Part shown: piece after piece, positions 46,870-59,480 of the stretch
Layout: the number at the start of each line of letters is the position of its first letter
How positions within the stretch are numbered: the first letter of the stretch is position 1
Assembly (NCBI GenBank): GCA_029891385.1
Contig: CM057235.1
Coordinates: forward strand, 15,118,001 to 15,182,000
DNA from: Erythroxylum novogranatense
Lineage: Eukaryota > Streptophyta > Magnoliopsida > Malpighiales > Erythroxylaceae
Reading direction: 5' to 3'
Length of the DNA stretch: 64,000 nucleotides
Notes under the pieces: model-generated
Told to the model about the DNA's origin: nothing
The model's database searches: none
Seen by the model: the letters and a program-made list of their open reading frames with translations, nothing else
Program-made: the position numbers and the translations under genes

Positions 46870-47895
46870 TGGTAATAAAAATTTAAGAAGCTTTGTTACT
46901 GTTCATTTTAAAACACAGAGCATCTTCGTCTCCACCAACCTTCGTTGTTTTCAGAGATCTTTTATAGCTTTCAGCCATTTGCTCAGGTGTAAAAATTTAA
47001 AACCATTTGTCAATGTTCTGCAGAAACTTGAAAATTGTCTGTGTTGTCGTATTCCAAATTTAGAAGCAGCTGCTGAAAGAAACGTTGTGCTTTATGTTCT
47101 GCTTCTGATTATAACTTCTATCTTTATCTATTTTACGTATTGGTTTCCAATGTCATATATGTGGAATGTTTCTATCAATAAATAATGGTTTAAAATCCTG
47201 GAAAGTTCCTGTATAACAATGACTGTTTGTGTTAATAAATAGGAGAATGTTTCTGTTAATAAAAACCGTTTCTGTTAATAACCGATTGTGAGTTGATCTG
47301 TTAATAAATACTGTATCTGTTATTAAATACTGTGCAATGTTTCTTTTGGTTGTTGTTCTGTTAATAAATACTGTCTCTGCTAATAAATATGGCAATGCTT
47401 CTGTTGTTTGTTGTTCTATGAATACATACTGTCTCTGTTCGCTGTTTTATGCAATGTCTTTGTTGTATGGTGATTGGTTAATAAATCCTGTCAGTCAATA
47501 AATACTGCAATGTTTGTGTTTGTGGAAAGTAATATGCGATGGTTGAAGTTTGCTGTGTTACATATGAGATGGCCGTCGTTAGTTTTGTTGAATAATTATG
47601 GTTTCCTACTTATGAAAGAGTTTGTCGGCTATATGTTGTAATGAATGTTTGTCGGTTGATTTGGTAAGCATTCAATAGTAGTTAATGTAAGAGATTTAAT
47701 ATGTCATATTAAATTTGAAACAACTAATCATCAAATGCTAAGTTTGGTTGTTCTCATACAGCAATGACATGATACATGGATGACCCCAAATATCAAGACA
47801 CAAATACTATGCTGTTGTATCAGGTCGTGTGTGGTTGTCTGAATAACTATATGTGATCATAATGGTGTTGCTTTTTTGATGTAACAGGTGTGAAA
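46870..47895 (+). other. 5' region of the FAR1-related gene, probable UTR exon and intron
   Basis: A TC-rich segment with TCTTCGTCTCCACC at 46920 leads to CTCAG/GTGTAAAA at about 46985, a possible donor. TTGATGTAACAG/GTG at 47879-47889 is a good acceptor seven bases before the ATG at 47896. Between them, 47160-47530 holds degenerate repeats of CTGTTAATAAATACTGT. The exon call is inference from position. Confidence 0.45.
47160..47530. repeat. Degenerate tandem repeat with TGTTAATAAATACTGT core
   Basis: Around ten imperfect copies of TGTTAATAAATACTGT spaced 20-60 bp, often followed by GCAATGTTTCTGTTG. Confidence 0.75.
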
Positions 47896-47908
47896 ATGGA
47901 AGGTACAT

Positions 47909-50900
47909 TGTTGGGACCCGATCCGGGAACCGGATCCCAACCGAATAAACTTAACACTTTCACTCTATGCTTTGATACCATAAATGTTGGATCCCGTTAC
48001 CGGAACCCAACTACATAAGCAGAACGGAAACCGAAGCAAACGGAAACGAAGGGAAGCGGAAATTTCGGATCGACAACAAAATGCGGAAGCGAACAAATCC
48101 AAAGTAGCGGCGGAAGCAAATGCAAGCGAAGCAAATACTAATCGAATCAAACGAACAGATTGCAAAGCTTAAACGAAATCAAAGGCATACATCCGACATC
48201 CTAAACAATAATCAAAGAAAACTTATCGGATGAACATAATCGCGTTGGGAATCCTAAGACGTTCCAAAATCCGTTATGAATTTTTTTTTCTTTTTTCTTT
48301 TCTTATTCTCATTTCTTTTCTCGTTACTCAATCATATACCAATCATCAATTTCTCAAACTCTTATATACACTTATACATATCCAAAATCTCACTTTTATC
48401 CAATTTTTACTAAAATTTCTAAGCAGATAACTACCGCCTTTATCCTAACCCAAACCTGCAAAGTGTTCAAAACAACACTTCTAAAATTTCCAAATCAATC
48501 ACACAAACATCAGAATCCACCGGACCCTCCGTCCGGGATATCAGCAGATAACCACAAACCTATTTCTAAAACATTCTCATATTTGTCATTCAATCTACCA
48601 TTCTCATAGTTCAATCTCATTCCCAAATCAATCATACATATAGATTCCCAAACTATTCATAATTTCATATACAAATTTCTCATTCATTCACAATACTCAA
48701 CTTTATACACAAATACATTTTTTCCAAACTTATCTCAAGTCATGAATATATTCATACTAAAGATTCAAATTACACAAAATATAACTGACAGAAATGTCGA
48801 AACTGATGTCTTCACATTCTTTTATCCGATCTCCTGCTCGAAACCTGGAGATGGGGATGAAAGGGGGGTGAGCTCGAAAGCTCGTGGATAACACATTTAT
48901 AAACTGATAAATAAGCGAAACGCGTTTTTATAAACTTTTTGCCAAAGGGCTAATGTTTCAAATTTTTCAACTTTGAAATATTTCTCTCAAACTCTTTTCA
49001 ATTTTTCCAAACTTTTCATATCAAATTTCATAAATTTCCTGATTGAAAACCCCTTTTCTTCATTTTTCCAAAATTTCTCATAAACATGAATGCAATCACA
49101 TCGGCAAATTATCACGATATTAACAAAATCAAAATCACATAATGATCAAAATGGTCTGTTTGGTCCAAATAGACAGACGCATACCCCCAAGATAGCGGTC
49201 CTGCGATAAATAACAGAATAGAACGTATTACACTTTCATAAGCGGTCCAAATGTAGCCGTGAGGAATCCGAAATCGAGTTCCGTGCCACTAGCGGGCAGC
49301 CGAGTGAAGGCTTTACTTAATAGAGACAATGACTCTCACCAAAGGACCTAACCGACCCACATAACACATAATCGAAACGAGATTTCGAATGCCCAAGGCA
49401 CTTTTCAAATTCTTGATTTTCCACACATTCACATAATGCGCATAATTCGATCAATTCATCATTCAAATACTAATTTCAAAATCAAATCATTCAATTAGTG
49501 TGCATAATTCAATAATGCATTTATGACAATTGAATTTAAACTTGTACCAATTTCTGAAATCATTCGAAATCATATTTTCCAATCAGAATCAATTCTTATT
49601 TTCAAACATTTCCAATAATTTATCAAGCATACAAAATTTTGCTTTCTTTCATTTTCAAAATTCATATTAAGCTTACAGATCAAATTATAAATATGCTACC
49701 CACCTCGAATTCTTCGCCAAAACTTGATTTCAAGCTCCAATTGATCCTTGCTTTTCTCTCTCCAAAATACCAAAACCTAAACCATAATCATCCAAATTTC
49801 ACATCGAAAATACTTAATTTTCACAATCAACTTAGGAATTCACCAATTCCATTTACATTCAAACTATTTCAATCTCCAATTTTGAAAATCCCCAATTTTC
49901 AAAATTGGCCTAAACCAAGACACTCAATTCAATCTCATAAAACATAATTTCTTCAAAATTAATCTCACAATTCATCAATTCACATTAATTCCAAACTATT
50001 TAAATCCTCAATTTCAAAAATCCCCAAATCTTAAAATTGGCCTAAACCAATTTATCCCAATTCAATACCATAAAATACAAATTCTTCGAAATTGATTTCA
50101 TATATCATCAATTCATCATATTTCCTATAATTCTACACCAAAATATCTCAAAATTCTCAATCATAAAATTAAGCCTAAACCTTAATCAAATTTCCATCCA
50201 AAATTAAACCCAACCTAAAGCATATATTTCAAAATTAATTCCACAATCCATAAACCCATCTCATATGTCATAATTCTAAACCGAAAATTAATCAAAATCT
50301 CAAAGTAGAACAATTTCTCTTACCTCTTTCTCTTCCAAATTCAAAGTTTCTTGGTTCCTTAGGAAGCTCTTATGCTCCTCTACCTTTTTCTCTCTTGAAA
50401 TCTACTCAAAAATCCCTAAGAAACAAGTAGAAAAATCAAAACTAACTTTCTCTCTCATCTTTTCTCCATACGAAACTTCCACTCTCTTCTTATTTCTTCT
50501 TCTTTCTCTTCTTCTGTAATTTTCCAGACCATTCATCGTTTTTAATAGCTCAAAACGACAATCATTAATGAGTTTCATTAATTGATGGTCAAATGACCAA
50601 ATTGTCCTTCATTCAAAACTTAAAGTTACGCTTACTTGCGGTTTGATTCGCACTATCAAGCTGAAGGAATTTGTCCAAACTTCCTTCAGGAGAAATGTTC
50701 CTCTCAATCATACGAATCCAACGCCACTGACCGCGCTCAATTTCGAGCACTACATCAAAAGTTATGCGCAAAACAGTTCGGATATATCCATATTCTAACA
50801 CATTTTCCATGAACGATTATTTCCGTCCAAAATTTCACATTCTTAATCCCAGAATTGAAACTCGATGTCTTCATCACAATTGTAGCCTTATGTCTCTAGT

Positions 50901-52228
50901 TTAATTCAAAACAAGAATCGCCTCATTTCGATTCCCAGATCAAAAATTATGCTCAAATTACTCACAGGTGTTCCCAATCCAAAAATTAAACCCTAATCCG
51001 AACTTAAATTCAAAAATTAAAAGTCCTAAGGGCAAAATTGACATTTCATGTCTTCATATGATTTGTAGCCCCTTGTCTTATCTTTATTTCGCCTCAAGAA
51101 TCGCTTCAATCAGATCTCTACAGATCCCGAATTTCACAAAACACTGAATCATGCTCGGAAAATTTCCCGACTCACTTTGATTAAATTAATCACCATTAAT
51201 TTAATCTCAAAAGTTCACAAATTTCTTATAAAATGAAATTCATTGTCTTAGGAATCCAACGCAAAAGAATCAACTCAATCGGATGTCGACGGAAAAGATA
51301 TAGGCAAAATAGTGAGCAAAGGTCGGATTGAAAACAAAGAAATCAAAAATTTAAGAAGAAAAGCGTCGTGAGCGACGGACGCCTCAACTCATGAGGCGAG
51401 ACGCCCGCTCATGAGGGCGAGGCGCCTCTTCGCTAGGCGAGGCCGCCTAGCGAGGCGCACAACATGAGGCGAGCCTTGCCTCATGAGGCGGCGACAGCCC
51501 GCCTCGCTAGGGCGAGGCGCGCCCTCAGCGAGGCGAAATCTGGCGCCGCCTCGCTAGGCGAGCCGTCATTTCTAGCTTCATTGCGAGGCGCTAAAACTTT
51601 CTCTTTTTTTTTTTTTCACTTAAAATCGAAACTTTCAAATTCATAACTTTTACTCCCGAACTCCGATTTTGACAAACTTAGTCTCTATAGAAAGCTTGAG
51701 AGAAGCTCTAAATCTTCCGAGAAGAACATAAAACTCAATTCAACTCCTACGGGAGTCCATTTTTCGGTCAAAGATACTATCCTCTATACAAACTTGTAAA
51801 AATCAAACTTAATATTCCGAGATCAAAAAATTGCATACTTTATATCGAAATAAAGATCAAAACAAATCCTTCAATTTCCATGAAGAACATCAAAGCTCAA
51901 GTAACCTCTAACTAGGTTAATTTCTCAGTCAAAGATTCAACCATAATAAAAGTCAAACCCGATCAAACATAAACTTTGACTGATCATAACTTTCACTCCC
52001 GATATCGAAAAATTACAAACTTTATGTCCACAAAAATGTCTTAACATAACCTACAAGTTTCCAGAAGACCATTTTATCAAATTTTGCCTCAATCAAAAGT
52101 CAACCTTCAAAGTCAAACATTCTCTCTCCAAAAAGTCAAACTTTCTAAATCCTTCATTTCAATCAACTCATCCACTTGACCATTCCTATTACTAACTCAA
52201 ATTGTCACTCAAGGTTCGGGGTCCAACA
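47909..52228 (-). repeat. LARD 3' LTR
   Basis: Direct repeat of 52948-57214. It contains the GC-rich palindrome islet at 51360-51595 and an inner LTR-like start TGTTGGATCC at 47985 preceded by TTTGATACCATAAA. Confidence 0.95.
51360..51595. repeat. GC-rich palindrome islet in LARD LTR
   Basis: Arrays of CTCATGAGGCGAG, GCCTCGCTAGGCGAG and CGCCTAGCGAGGCG, each containing palindromes (CTCATGAG, GCCTAGC/GCTAGGC). The paired islet at 56355-56580 has the same words in a rearranged order. Confidence 0.9.
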
Positions 52229-52947
52229 TTTCTCCCCCTCTTAAAAGAATTTCGTCCTCGAAATTCATATTTACTTAACTTTCAAGTTACTCATTCTTGC
52301 ATAAATTTCTTTCTAAACAATGATCATCAAGCACTTTCTTACTAATTTCTTTCCAAAACTCATAATCAATTACTTTTTCATCAAATTTACTCATCATACA
52401 TATTCTCAATCTCTTCACAATTTTCACTTCCTTAAATCATATATCACTCATATCATATCAAAACACTATATCTATAACTCATTATTTCTTCATATATGGG
52501 CACAAATTAATGGTCCATTTCTTAAGGAACCCTAATATGGTTTAATCATCATTATGTCATCATTCTTTCATCTCTATCAATTCATCACAATTTCTCAAGA
52601 AGTTCTAATCTTAATTTCCTCAACACATTCCGAAAGTCAAACATATTCTGAACACTCAAATCAAACCAATCACATGAATTCGTCAAATAGTCATGCACAT
52701 CAATTTCACATTCCTAAAGACAATCATATTTCTTTCATCAAAATCAAATGACCACCTAGCACACTCTCACAAATTCACTTTTATCTTTACAAACTCGTAT
52801 CAATTCCTTATTCATACTCATACGCCCAAGTAAGATCATATTACTGGGCTCTGATATTCTCACAAATTCAATTTTTTTATCCTTTCACACTCTCATCAAT
52901 CTTCTATGCCCAGTTAAGACCATAGTACTGGGCTCTGATACCATAAA
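52229..52947 (-). other. LARD internal region, non-coding
   Basis: 719 bp with polypurine tract at one end (52229-52242) and primer site at the other (52932-52944). The motif ACTGGGCTCTGATA occurs twice, at about 52841 and 52928, the outer one being the primer site. No domain is encoded. Confidence 0.9.
52932..52944 (-). promoter_or_regulatory. LARD primer-binding site (tRNA-iMet)
   Basis: Minus-strand TGGTATCAGAGCC is a perfect match to the complement of initiator tRNA-Met, three bases inside the 5' LTR. Confidence 0.95.
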
Positions 52948-55900
52948 TGTTGGGACCCGATCCGGGAACCGGATCCCAACCGAATAAACTTAACACTTTC
53001 ACTCTATGCTTTGATACCATAAATGTTGGATCCGTTCTCGAACCCAACTACATAAGCGAAACGAAACCAAGCAAACGGAACGAAGGAAGCGGAAATTTCG
53101 ATCGACAACAAAATGCGAGCGAACAAATCAAAGTAGCGGCGGAAGCAAATGCAAGCGAAGCAAATACTAATCGAATCAAACGAATGATTGCAAAGCGAAA
53201 CGAAATCAAAGCGATACATCCGACATCCGAAACAATAATCAAAGAAAACTTATCGGATGAACATAATCGCGTTGGGAATCCTAAGACGCTCCAAAATCAT
53301 TATGAATTTTTTTCTTTTTCTTTTCTTATTCTCATTTCTTTTCTCGTTACTCAATCATATACCAATCATCAATTTCTCAAACTCTTATATACACTTATAC
53401 ATATCCAAAATCTCACTTTTATCCAATTTTTACTAAAATTTCGAAAGATAACTACCGCCTTTATCCTAACAAACCTCGCAAAGTGTTCAAAACAACACTT
53501 CTAAAATTTCCAAATCAATCACACAAACATCGAATCCACCGGACCCTCCGTCCGGATATCGTGCAGATAACCACAAACCTATTTCTAAAACATTCTCATA
53601 TTTGTCATTCAATCTACCATTCTCATAGTTCAATCTCATTCCCAAATCAATCATACATATAGATTCCCAAACTATTCATAATTTCATATACAAATTTCTC
53701 ATTCATTCACAATACTCAACTTTATACACAAATACATTTTTCCCAAACTTATCTCAAGTCATGAATATATTCATACTAAAGATTCAAATTACACAAAATC
53801 TAACTCGATGAAATGTCGAACCGATGTCTTCACATTCTTTCATCCGATCTCCCGTCAAACCCGGAGATGGGGATGAAAGGGGTGAGCTCGAAGCTCGTGG
53901 ATAACACATTTAAAACCGATAAATAAGCGTAAAACGTTTTTATAAACTTTTGCCAAAGGGCTAATGTTTCAAATTTTTCAACTTTGAAATATTTCTCTCA
54001 AACTCTTTTCAATTTTCCAAACTTTTCATATCAAATTTCATAAATTTCGATTGAAAACCCCTTTTCTTCATTTTTCAAAATTTCTCATAAACATGAATGC
54101 AATCACATCGCAAATTATCACGATATTAACAAAATCAAAATCACATAACAGATCAAAATGGTCTGGTTTGGTCCAAATAGAGCAGATTGCATGCCCAGAT
54201 ATGCGGTCCCTGCGAACAGAACAGAACGCATTACACTTTCTCGCAAAGCGGTCCAGTAGCCGAGGGAATCCAAATCGGAGTTCCGTACCACTAGCGGGCA
54301 GCCGAGTGAAGGCTTTACTTAATAGAGACAATGACTCACCAAAGGACCTAACCGACCCACATAACACATAATCGAAACGAGATTTGTAATGCCCAAGGCA
54401 CTTTTCAAATTCTTGATTTTCCACATTCACATAATGCGCATAATTCGATCAATTCATCATTCAAATACTAATTTCAAAAATCAAATCATTCAATTAGTGC
54501 ATAATTCAATAATGCATTTATGACAATTGAATTTAAACTTGTACCAATTTCTAAAATCATTCGAAATCATATTTTCCAATCAGAATCAATTCTTATTTTC
54601 AAACATTTCCAATAATTTATCAAGCATACAAAATTTTGCTTTCTTTCATTTTCAAAAATTCATATTAAGCTTACATATCAAATTATAAATATGCTACCCA
54701 CCTCAATTATCGCCAAAACTTGATTTCAAGCTCCAATTGATCCTTGCTTTTCTCTCTTCCAAAATACCAAAACCTAAACCATAATCATCCAAATTTCACA
54801 TCGAAAATACTTAATTTTCACAATCAACTTAGGAATTCACCAATTCCATTTACATTCAAACTATTTCAATCTCCAATTTGAAAATCCCCAATTTTCAAAA
54901 TTGGCCTAAACCAAGACACTCGAATTCAATCTCATAAAACATAATTTCTTCAAAATTAATCTCACAATTCATCAATTCACATTAATTCCAAACTATTTAA
55001 ATCCTCAATTTCAAAAATCCCCAAATCTTAAAATTGGCCTAAACCAATTTATCCCAATTCAATACCATAAAATACAAATTCTTCGAAATTGATTTCATAT
55101 ATCATCAATTCATCATATTTCCTATAATTCTACACCAAAATATCTCAAAATTCTCAATCATAAAATTAAGCCTAAACCTTAATCAAATTTTCATCCAAAA
55201 TTAAACCCAACCTAAAGCATATATTTCAAAATTAATTCCACAATCCATAAACCCATCTCATATGTCATAATTCTAAACCGAAAATTAATCAAAATCTCAA
55301 AGTAGAACAATTTCTCTTACCTCTTTCTCTTCCAAATTCAAAGTTTCTTGGTTCCTTAGGAAGCTCTTATGCTCCTCTACCTTTTTCTCTCTTGAAATCT
55401 ACTCAAAAATCCCTAAGAAACAAGTAGAAAAATCAAAACTAACTTTCTCTCTCATCTTTTCTCCATACGAAACTTCCACTCTCTTCTTATTTCTTCTTCT
55501 TTCTCTTCTTCTGTAATTTTCCAGACCATTCATTGTTTTTAATAGCTCAAAACGACAATCATTAATGAGTTTCATTAATTGATGGTCAAATGACCAAATT
55601 GTCCTTCATTCAAAACTTAAAGTTACGCTTACTTGCGGTTTGATTCGCACTATCAAGCTGAAGGAATTTGTCCAAACTTCCTTCAGGAGAAATGTTCCTC
55701 TCAATCATACGAATCCAACGCCACTGACCGCGCTCAATTTCGAGCACTACATCAAAAGTTATGCGCAAAACAGTTCGGATATATCCATATTCTAACACAT
55801 TTTCCATGAACGATTATTTCCGTCCAAAATTTCACATTCTTAATCCCAGAATTGAAACTCGATGTCTTCATCACAATTGTAGCCTTATGTCTCTAGTTTA

Positions 55901-57214
55901 ATTCAAAACAAGAATCGCCTCATTTCGATTCCCAGATCAAAAATTATGCTCAAATTACTCATAGGTGTTCCCAATCCAAAAATTAAACCCTAATCCGAAC
56001 TTAAATTCAAAAATTAAAAGTCCTAAGGGCAAAATTGACATTTCATGTCTTCATATGATTTGTAGCCCTTGTCTTATCTTTATTTCGCCTCAAGAATCGC
56101 TTCAATCGGATCTCTACAGATCCCGAATTTCAAAAACACTGAATCATGCTCGAAAATTTCCCGACTCACTTTGATTAAATTAATCACCATTAATTTAATC
56201 TCAAAAGTTCACAAATTTCTTATAAAATGAAATTCATTGTCTTAGGAATCCAACGCAAAAGAATCAACTCAATCGGATATCGGACGGAAAAGATATAGGC
56301 AAAATAGTGAGCAAAGGTCGGATTGAAAACAAAGAAATCAAAAATTTAAGAAGAAAAGCAGCGTCGGAGCGTCGGACGCCTAACTCATGAGGGCGAGGCC
56401 CTGTCATGAGGGCGAGGCGCCTGCTTCGCTAGGCGGCGTCGCCTAGCGAGGCCTGACAACATGAGGGCGAGCCTTGCCTCATGAGGCGAAGCTAAGCCCT
56501 CTCTAGTAGGCGAGGCGTCGCCTAATGAGGGCGCATATGGCGCCCGCCTCGCTAGAAGCCGTCGCCTAGCTGGCGCGCTAAAACTTTCTCTTCTTTTTTT
56601 TTTCACTTAAAATCGAAACTTTCAAATTCATAACTTTTACTCCCAACTCCGATTTTGACAAACTTAGTCTCTATAGAAAGCTTGAGAGAAGCTCTAAATC
56701 TTCCGAGAAGAACATAAAACTCAATTCAACTCCTACGGAGTCCATTTTTCGGTCAAAGATACTATCCTCTATACAAACTTGTAAAAAATCAAACTTAATA
56801 TTCCGAGATAAAAAAATTGCATACTTTATATCGAAATAAAGATCAAAACAAATCCTTCAATTTCCATGAAGAACATCAAAGCTCAAGTAACCTCTAACTA
56901 GGTTAATTTCTCAGTCAAAGATTCAACCATAATAAAAGTCAAACCCAATCAAACATAAACTTTGACTGATCATAACTTTCACTCCCGATATCGAAAAATT
57001 ACAAACTTTATGTCCACAAAAATGTCTTAACATAACCTACAAGTTTCCAGAAGACCATTTTATCAAATTTTGCCTCAATCAAAAGTCAACCTTTAAAGTC
57101 AAACATTCTCTCTCCAAAAAGTCAAACTTTCTAAATCCTTCATTTCAATTAACTCATCCACTTGACCATTCCTATTACTAACTCAAATTGTCACTCAAGG
57201 TTCGGGGTCCAACA
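52948..57214 (-). repeat. LARD 5' LTR
   Basis: Pair of 47909-52228, with its inner LTR-like start at 53024 and GC-rich islet at 56355-56580. Confidence 0.95.
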
Positions 57215-57219
57215 TACAT

Positions 57220-59480
57220 CGACGTCATACCGCCGTTTAAATTATGAATCTGATAACGAGCAACGTAACAATGAAGATACTTGTCGGGACCAGAGTTTTG
57301 ATTTGAACTAAGACAATTGGTTGGAAGAGAGTTGGTTCAAAATTGGCATGCGTTCGAGATGTATGGATGCTTATGATTGTTATTTAACTTATGCCAAGCA
57401 AGTGGGATTTGGAATAAGAAGGAGCAAAAGTCATAAAGACAAAGGTGGTAAGTTGATTTGTAGGCTATTTGTGCAAAGGTCTTGAAGGTAAACGGATGGC
57501 CGACAAAAGAGATTTGTATGTAAAAGCCCGCGGCACAAACAAGATTTGGTTGTGAGGCAAGAATGAAAGTGCATAGTTTGCAAACCGGAAATTTGAAGTC
57601 ATTGAGTTTCGAGGATCACAACCACTACCTTTCATCACCGAACAAAACACATTTGCATAGAGTCACGGGAAGATATCTTCATCGGCTATGAACATTGAAA
57701 TGGCTAATGATGTGGAATTCGACCGAAACAATCGCATGATCTTATGGTTAGACAAGTCGGTGGTCGAGATAATGTTGGCTTCATTCCGATGATTACAGAA
57801 CTATTTGAGGTCAAAACGAATCGGAGGCATGAAAGGGGAGATACACGTGAGCTTTTGGCATATTTGTATAAGATGCAGGTGAAAGATCCGAATTTCTTTT
57901 ATGCCATTCAAGTGGACGAAGATGATTTGATAACTAACATATTTTGGTGTGACGGGAAGATGAGGAACGACTACTTAGATTTTGGTGATGTAGTTTGCTT
58001 CGATACGACATACAAGAAGAATGCTGACGGTCGTCCACTTGCTCTATTTGTCGGTATCAACCATCACAAGCAAACAACAATTTTTGGTGGTGCACTCCTT
58101 TATGATGAGATTGCGCTCAAACATTTCAATGGTTGTTTGAGACATTTCAGAGAGCTATGTTTGAGAAAACGCCAACAACGATTCTTACTGATCAAGATGC
58201 CGCAATGGCAAAGGCATTAGCGTCAACATGGCCAAATACTCATCATCGACTTTGTATTTGGCACATTTATCAAAATGCGGCCATACATTTGAGTGGGATA
58301 TTTTCTAAATTTAAGGAGTTCGCAAGGGATTTTAGCACCTGCATCTATGAGTTTGAAGAAGAAGAAGATTTCTGCGTTGGATGGGCGCAGATGTTGGACA
58401 AATATGAACTTCAAGATAATGACTGGTTGAAACGTTTGTATGCCATAAAGGAAAAATGGGTTTTGGTGTATGGGCGAAAAACTTTTTGTGCTGACATGAT
58501 GACCACGCAACGCAGTGAGAGCATGAACAGTTTGATAAAGAGGTATGTTAGTTACCAGCATAACTTGATACAATTTTTAACCACTTCAAATGCTGATTGA
58601 TGATCGTCGATATGAGGAGTTAAAAGCTGATTTCAGGAGTAATGCGACCAAGCCAACATTGTCAGCACCGGTCAAAATTTTAAACCATGCATCAACTGTG
58701 TACATGCTAGAAGTCTTTAAATGGTTCCAAGATGAATGGAATCATTGTCATGATTATAGTTTCACTCTTAGCCGTGAGGATGGAATAGAGAGAAATATAA
58801 GATTAGTTGTCTTGGGAAGAGCTACTCTCGATTGGTTAGCTATGATTTGTGCAATGATGACGTCCATTGTAGTTGTGGGAAGTTCGAGTTTTTGGCATTT
58901 TATGCCAAGACGTGTGTTGAAGGTGTATAACTTGAAGAATATTTCGACAATCCCAACCAAGTATATTATGAAAAGGTGGACAAGGAAAGCAAAAGTTGGA
59001 TGGTTGCACATATGGAGTCCATCACAATGATACTAATGATGATTCGAAACCTCCAACTCACTTGCAGATAAAGATTTGTGTACATTAAGCATGCGATTGG
59101 TCACAAGGGCGCAGAGAGGCGAGATACGATCAACTTCGAAAGATAATCTCTTGAACATGTTGAAGATGGTTGATGATACATTGCACAAAGAGGAAATAAA
59201 TAATGAAGATAACCAATTAGCACAAGAGCATCGCTAAGCCAACCAGTCACGCCAAGTATTGAAAGAAATGTGTTGAATGAACTCGACGTCCATTTTATGG
59301 ACATGAATGACATACGAGGCCTGAAAATGAAGACAAAGCCCACATCAAGTAAGAGATTGAGGAGTGGACTAGAAAAATTTCTAAGAAGAGAAGAATACGA
59401 AGAAGTGCAAGAGTATAACAAATGTGGTGAAATCGAACCCTACCACCCTATCCACAACTCGTATAACTTATGGTAATATT
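57220..59480 (+). pseudogene. FAR1/FHY3-related (FRS) gene, MULE-derived, split by the LARD
   Basis: The start codon is at 47896, on the far side of the LARD: MEGT continues in frame at 57220 as STSYRRLNYESDNEQR. Next come the FAR1 zinc-finger domain (YLTYAKQVGFGIRRSKS, then TRFGCEARMKVH and DHNHYL), the MULE transposase core (NFFYAIQVDEDDLITNIFWC, GDVVCFDTTYKKN, FVGINHHKQTTIFGGALLYDE, TILTDQDAAMAKALASTWPN, HHRLCIWHI) and TQRSESMNSLIKRYV. A SWIM-type CSCGKFEF segment lies near 58870, and a basic tail GLKMKTKPTSSKRLRSGLEK near 59320. FRS proteins are nuclear transcription factors derived from Mutator transposases. A TAA at about 57311 and at least five frame changes (near 57480, 57690, 57795, 58110, 58580, 58870) break it. 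It could be a dead gene, a MULE remnant, or partly sequencing error; the LARD insertion alone separates start from body. Confidence 0.88.

Larger units (their letters stand above)
47909..57214 (-). mobile_element. Young LARD-type non-autonomous LTR element in a FAR1-related gene
   Basis: Two LTRs of 4320 bp (47909-52228) and 4267 bp (52948-57214) flank only 719 bp. Ends are TGTTGGGACC and GGGGTCCAACA in plus view; the target duplication is TACAT at 47904-47908 and 57215-57219. The polypurine tract AAGAGGGGGAGAAA lies after 52228 and the tRNA-iMet primer site TGGTATCAGAGC before 52948, so it is transcribed on the minus strand. The segment before the polypurine tract (GAATTTCGAGGACGAAATTC) is the conserved 3' end of chromovirus internal regions, so it descends from a Tekay/Del-like element and must be mobilised in trans. 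It encodes no protein domain. AT-rich parts of the two LTRs are almost identical, pointing to recent insertion. Confidence 0.95.

Noticed and set aside
50613..50810. Identical 65-codon open frames at 50613-50810 and 55610-55807
   Set aside because: They are the two LTR copies of one young element; identity reflects recent duplication by reverse transcription, not selection on a protein.
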